Shown here in pieces: positions 7,767 through 8,276 of a stretch of 8,276 nucleotides of DNA. Source of the DNA: Flavobacteriales bacterium (GTDB lineage Bacteria > Bacteroidota > Bacteroidia > Flavobacteriales_D > Sanyastnellaceae); contig CANGVU010000034.1 in assembly GCA_947457325.1 (NCBI GenBank), forward strand, positions 1 through 8,276, written 5' to 3'. Every line of letters begins with the position of its first letter. The stretch's first letter is position 1. Both the position numbers and the translations under genes were made by a program. The notes below the pieces were generated by a model that did not search any database, had not been told where the DNA came from, and saw nothing but the letters and a program-made list of their open reading frames with translations.

Positions 7767-7838
7767 GTATCAAATGAGATACTGACAACTGTCACCCCTT
7801 TTATTCTTTGTCTATCGCATATTCGCTGCATAAATGCA
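7767..7838. repeat. Three short inverted repeats in the intergenic region after the ABC exporter gene
   Basis: The 84-base gap holds three perfect 5-base inverted repeats: GTATC/GATAC (7767-7782, 6-base loop), TGACA/TGTCA (7783-7794, 2-base centre) and TGCAT/ATGCA (7827-7838, 2-base centre). The second and third have centres too short for a hairpin and would suit a dimeric protein operator. The first has no following T-run, so it is not a standard terminator. Arms this short occur by chance at about this density. Confidence 0.25.
7802..7810 (+). promoter_or_regulatory. Possible imperfect -7 element upstream of the small His-containing gene
   Basis: TATTCTTTG resembles TAnnTTTG but with three rather than two bases between TA and TTTG. 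It ends 37 bases before the ATG at 7848. No clear -33 TTG lies at the right distance. The gene may otherwise be read through from the ABC exporter operon. Confidence 0.25.
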
Positions 7839-7847
7839 AAAGAAGTC

Positions 7848-8234
7848 ATGCGCATAACCATTAACATCCAACCAGACACTTCGCTGAATGAGCTCAAGCA
7901 TGCGTTTGCTCAACATTTCCCCTATTTAAAATGGGAATTCTTTCATCATTCTCATCAACACCATGAAGGATCGCACAAAAAGGACATGATTTTGGGTAAT
8001 CCACTTTTGCAAAAAATATCCACTCATTTGCAACAACATCGCATCGAGTTTCATGATACCACTTCCGTTCAAGATTTAGAGCAATTGATTTGGGATGCGT
8101 TTGGGCTCTCAGTTCAAGTATTCAGAAAAAGTGGCAATCTATGGTTAGAAACTACCGTCACTGATCAGTGGTCTTTGGCCTATCAAAACGAACAAGGCCG
8201 GGAGTTGAGTGCCCAATTTGAAAGGAAGAAATAG
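7848..8234 (+). CDS. Small conserved-looking protein of unknown function with a histidine cluster
   Basis: The protein has 128 residues and no signal peptide or membrane segment, so it is presumably cytoplasmic. I know of no named domain for it. The first part, ITINIQPDTSLNELKHAFAQ (about 3-22) followed by FPYLKWEFF, looks like a small alpha/beta fold. Residues 33-43 (HHSHQHHEGSH) hold six histidines. The C-terminal half has SVQDLEQLIWDAFGLSVQVF and KSGNLWLETTVTDQWSL blocks that resemble, from memory, uncharacterised Bacteroidota proteins. A purine-rich AAAAGAAG just before the ATG could serve as a weak ribosome site. It lies 84 bases after the ABC exporter gene and 6 bases before a gene that may encode a heavy-metal ATPase, so it probably shares an operon with that gene. 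A role in metal handling is inference from the His cluster and neighbour only. Confidence 0.8.
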   Translation: MRITINIQPDTSLNELKHAFAQHFPYLKWEFFHHSHQHHEGSHKKDMILGNPLLQKISTHLQQHRIEFHDTTSVQDLEQLIWDAFGLSVQVFRKSGNLWLETTVTDQWSLAYQNEQGRELSAQFERKK

Positions 8235-8240
8235 CACAGC

Positions 8241-8276
8241 ATGAATTGCTTCCACTGCGGTGAAAAAATCAGTGGT
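8241..8276 (+). CDS. Start of a probable heavy-metal P-type ATPase, CcoI/FixI-like (partial, 12 codons)
   Basis: Only MNCFHCGEKISG is visible before the window ends. The CFHCG start is typical of the N-terminal cysteine-rich region of Bacteroidota CcoI/FixI-type copper P-type ATPases, which supply copper for cbb3 cytochrome oxidase assembly. A purine-rich AAGGAAG (8222-8228) lies 12 bases before the ATG, and the gene starts 6 bases after the small His-containing gene, which supports a real, co-transcribed start. A generic zinc-ribbon protein would begin the same way, so the identity is tentative. Confidence 0.5.
   Translation, partial: MNCFHCGEKISG

Noticed and set aside
7767..7810. A rho-independent terminator after the ABC exporter gene.
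   Set aside because: The GTATC/GATAC stem has five pairs, little GC, and no T-run after it; the later CCCCTTTTATT stretch has no stem next to it.

Overview
The window looks like chromosomal DNA from a member of the Bacteroidota. The evidence is a TonB-dependent receptor with an N-terminal carboxypeptidase-regulatory-like domain, a DUF5916 outer-membrane protein, an ECF sigma factor paired with a single-pass membrane protein that is not a zinc-binding anti-sigma factor, promoters of the TAnnTTTG type, and a general lack of strong Shine-Dalgarno sites. Base composition is moderately AT-rich and even throughout. I see no mobile element, tRNA, rRNA, CRISPR array or phage gene. The genes are tightly packed and the longest gap is 84 bases.

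Layout. Positions 1-3455 are read leftward: a DUF5916 protein (966-3455), then after 63 bases an ECF sigma factor (351-902), whose stop overlaps the start of a putative anti-sigma or membrane partner (1-354, cut by the window edge). Positions 3490-7763 are read rightward: a TonB-dependent outer-membrane receptor whose stop codon shares one base with the start of an ABC exporter. After an 84-base gap come a small histidine-containing protein of unknown function (7848-8234) and, six bases further, the first 12 codons of what may be a heavy-metal P-type ATPase (CcoI/FixI-like).

How the genes may work together. The two outer-membrane proteins are divergent, with only 34 bases between their start codons. 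That gap holds two back-to-back TAnnTTTG boxes in a near-symmetrical layout, each ending 6 bases before its start codon. Both mRNAs would therefore have almost no 5' leader. The receptor and the ABC exporter are probably translationally coupled, which suggests one trafficking process across both membranes. The sigma factor and its partner form a regulatory pair, but nothing in the window shows which promoters they control.

No clearly new system is visible. The points most worth checking are the compact divergent promoter, the coupling of receptor to exporter, the Asp in place of the catalytic Glu in the exporter ATPase, and the small His-containing protein next to the putative metal pump.
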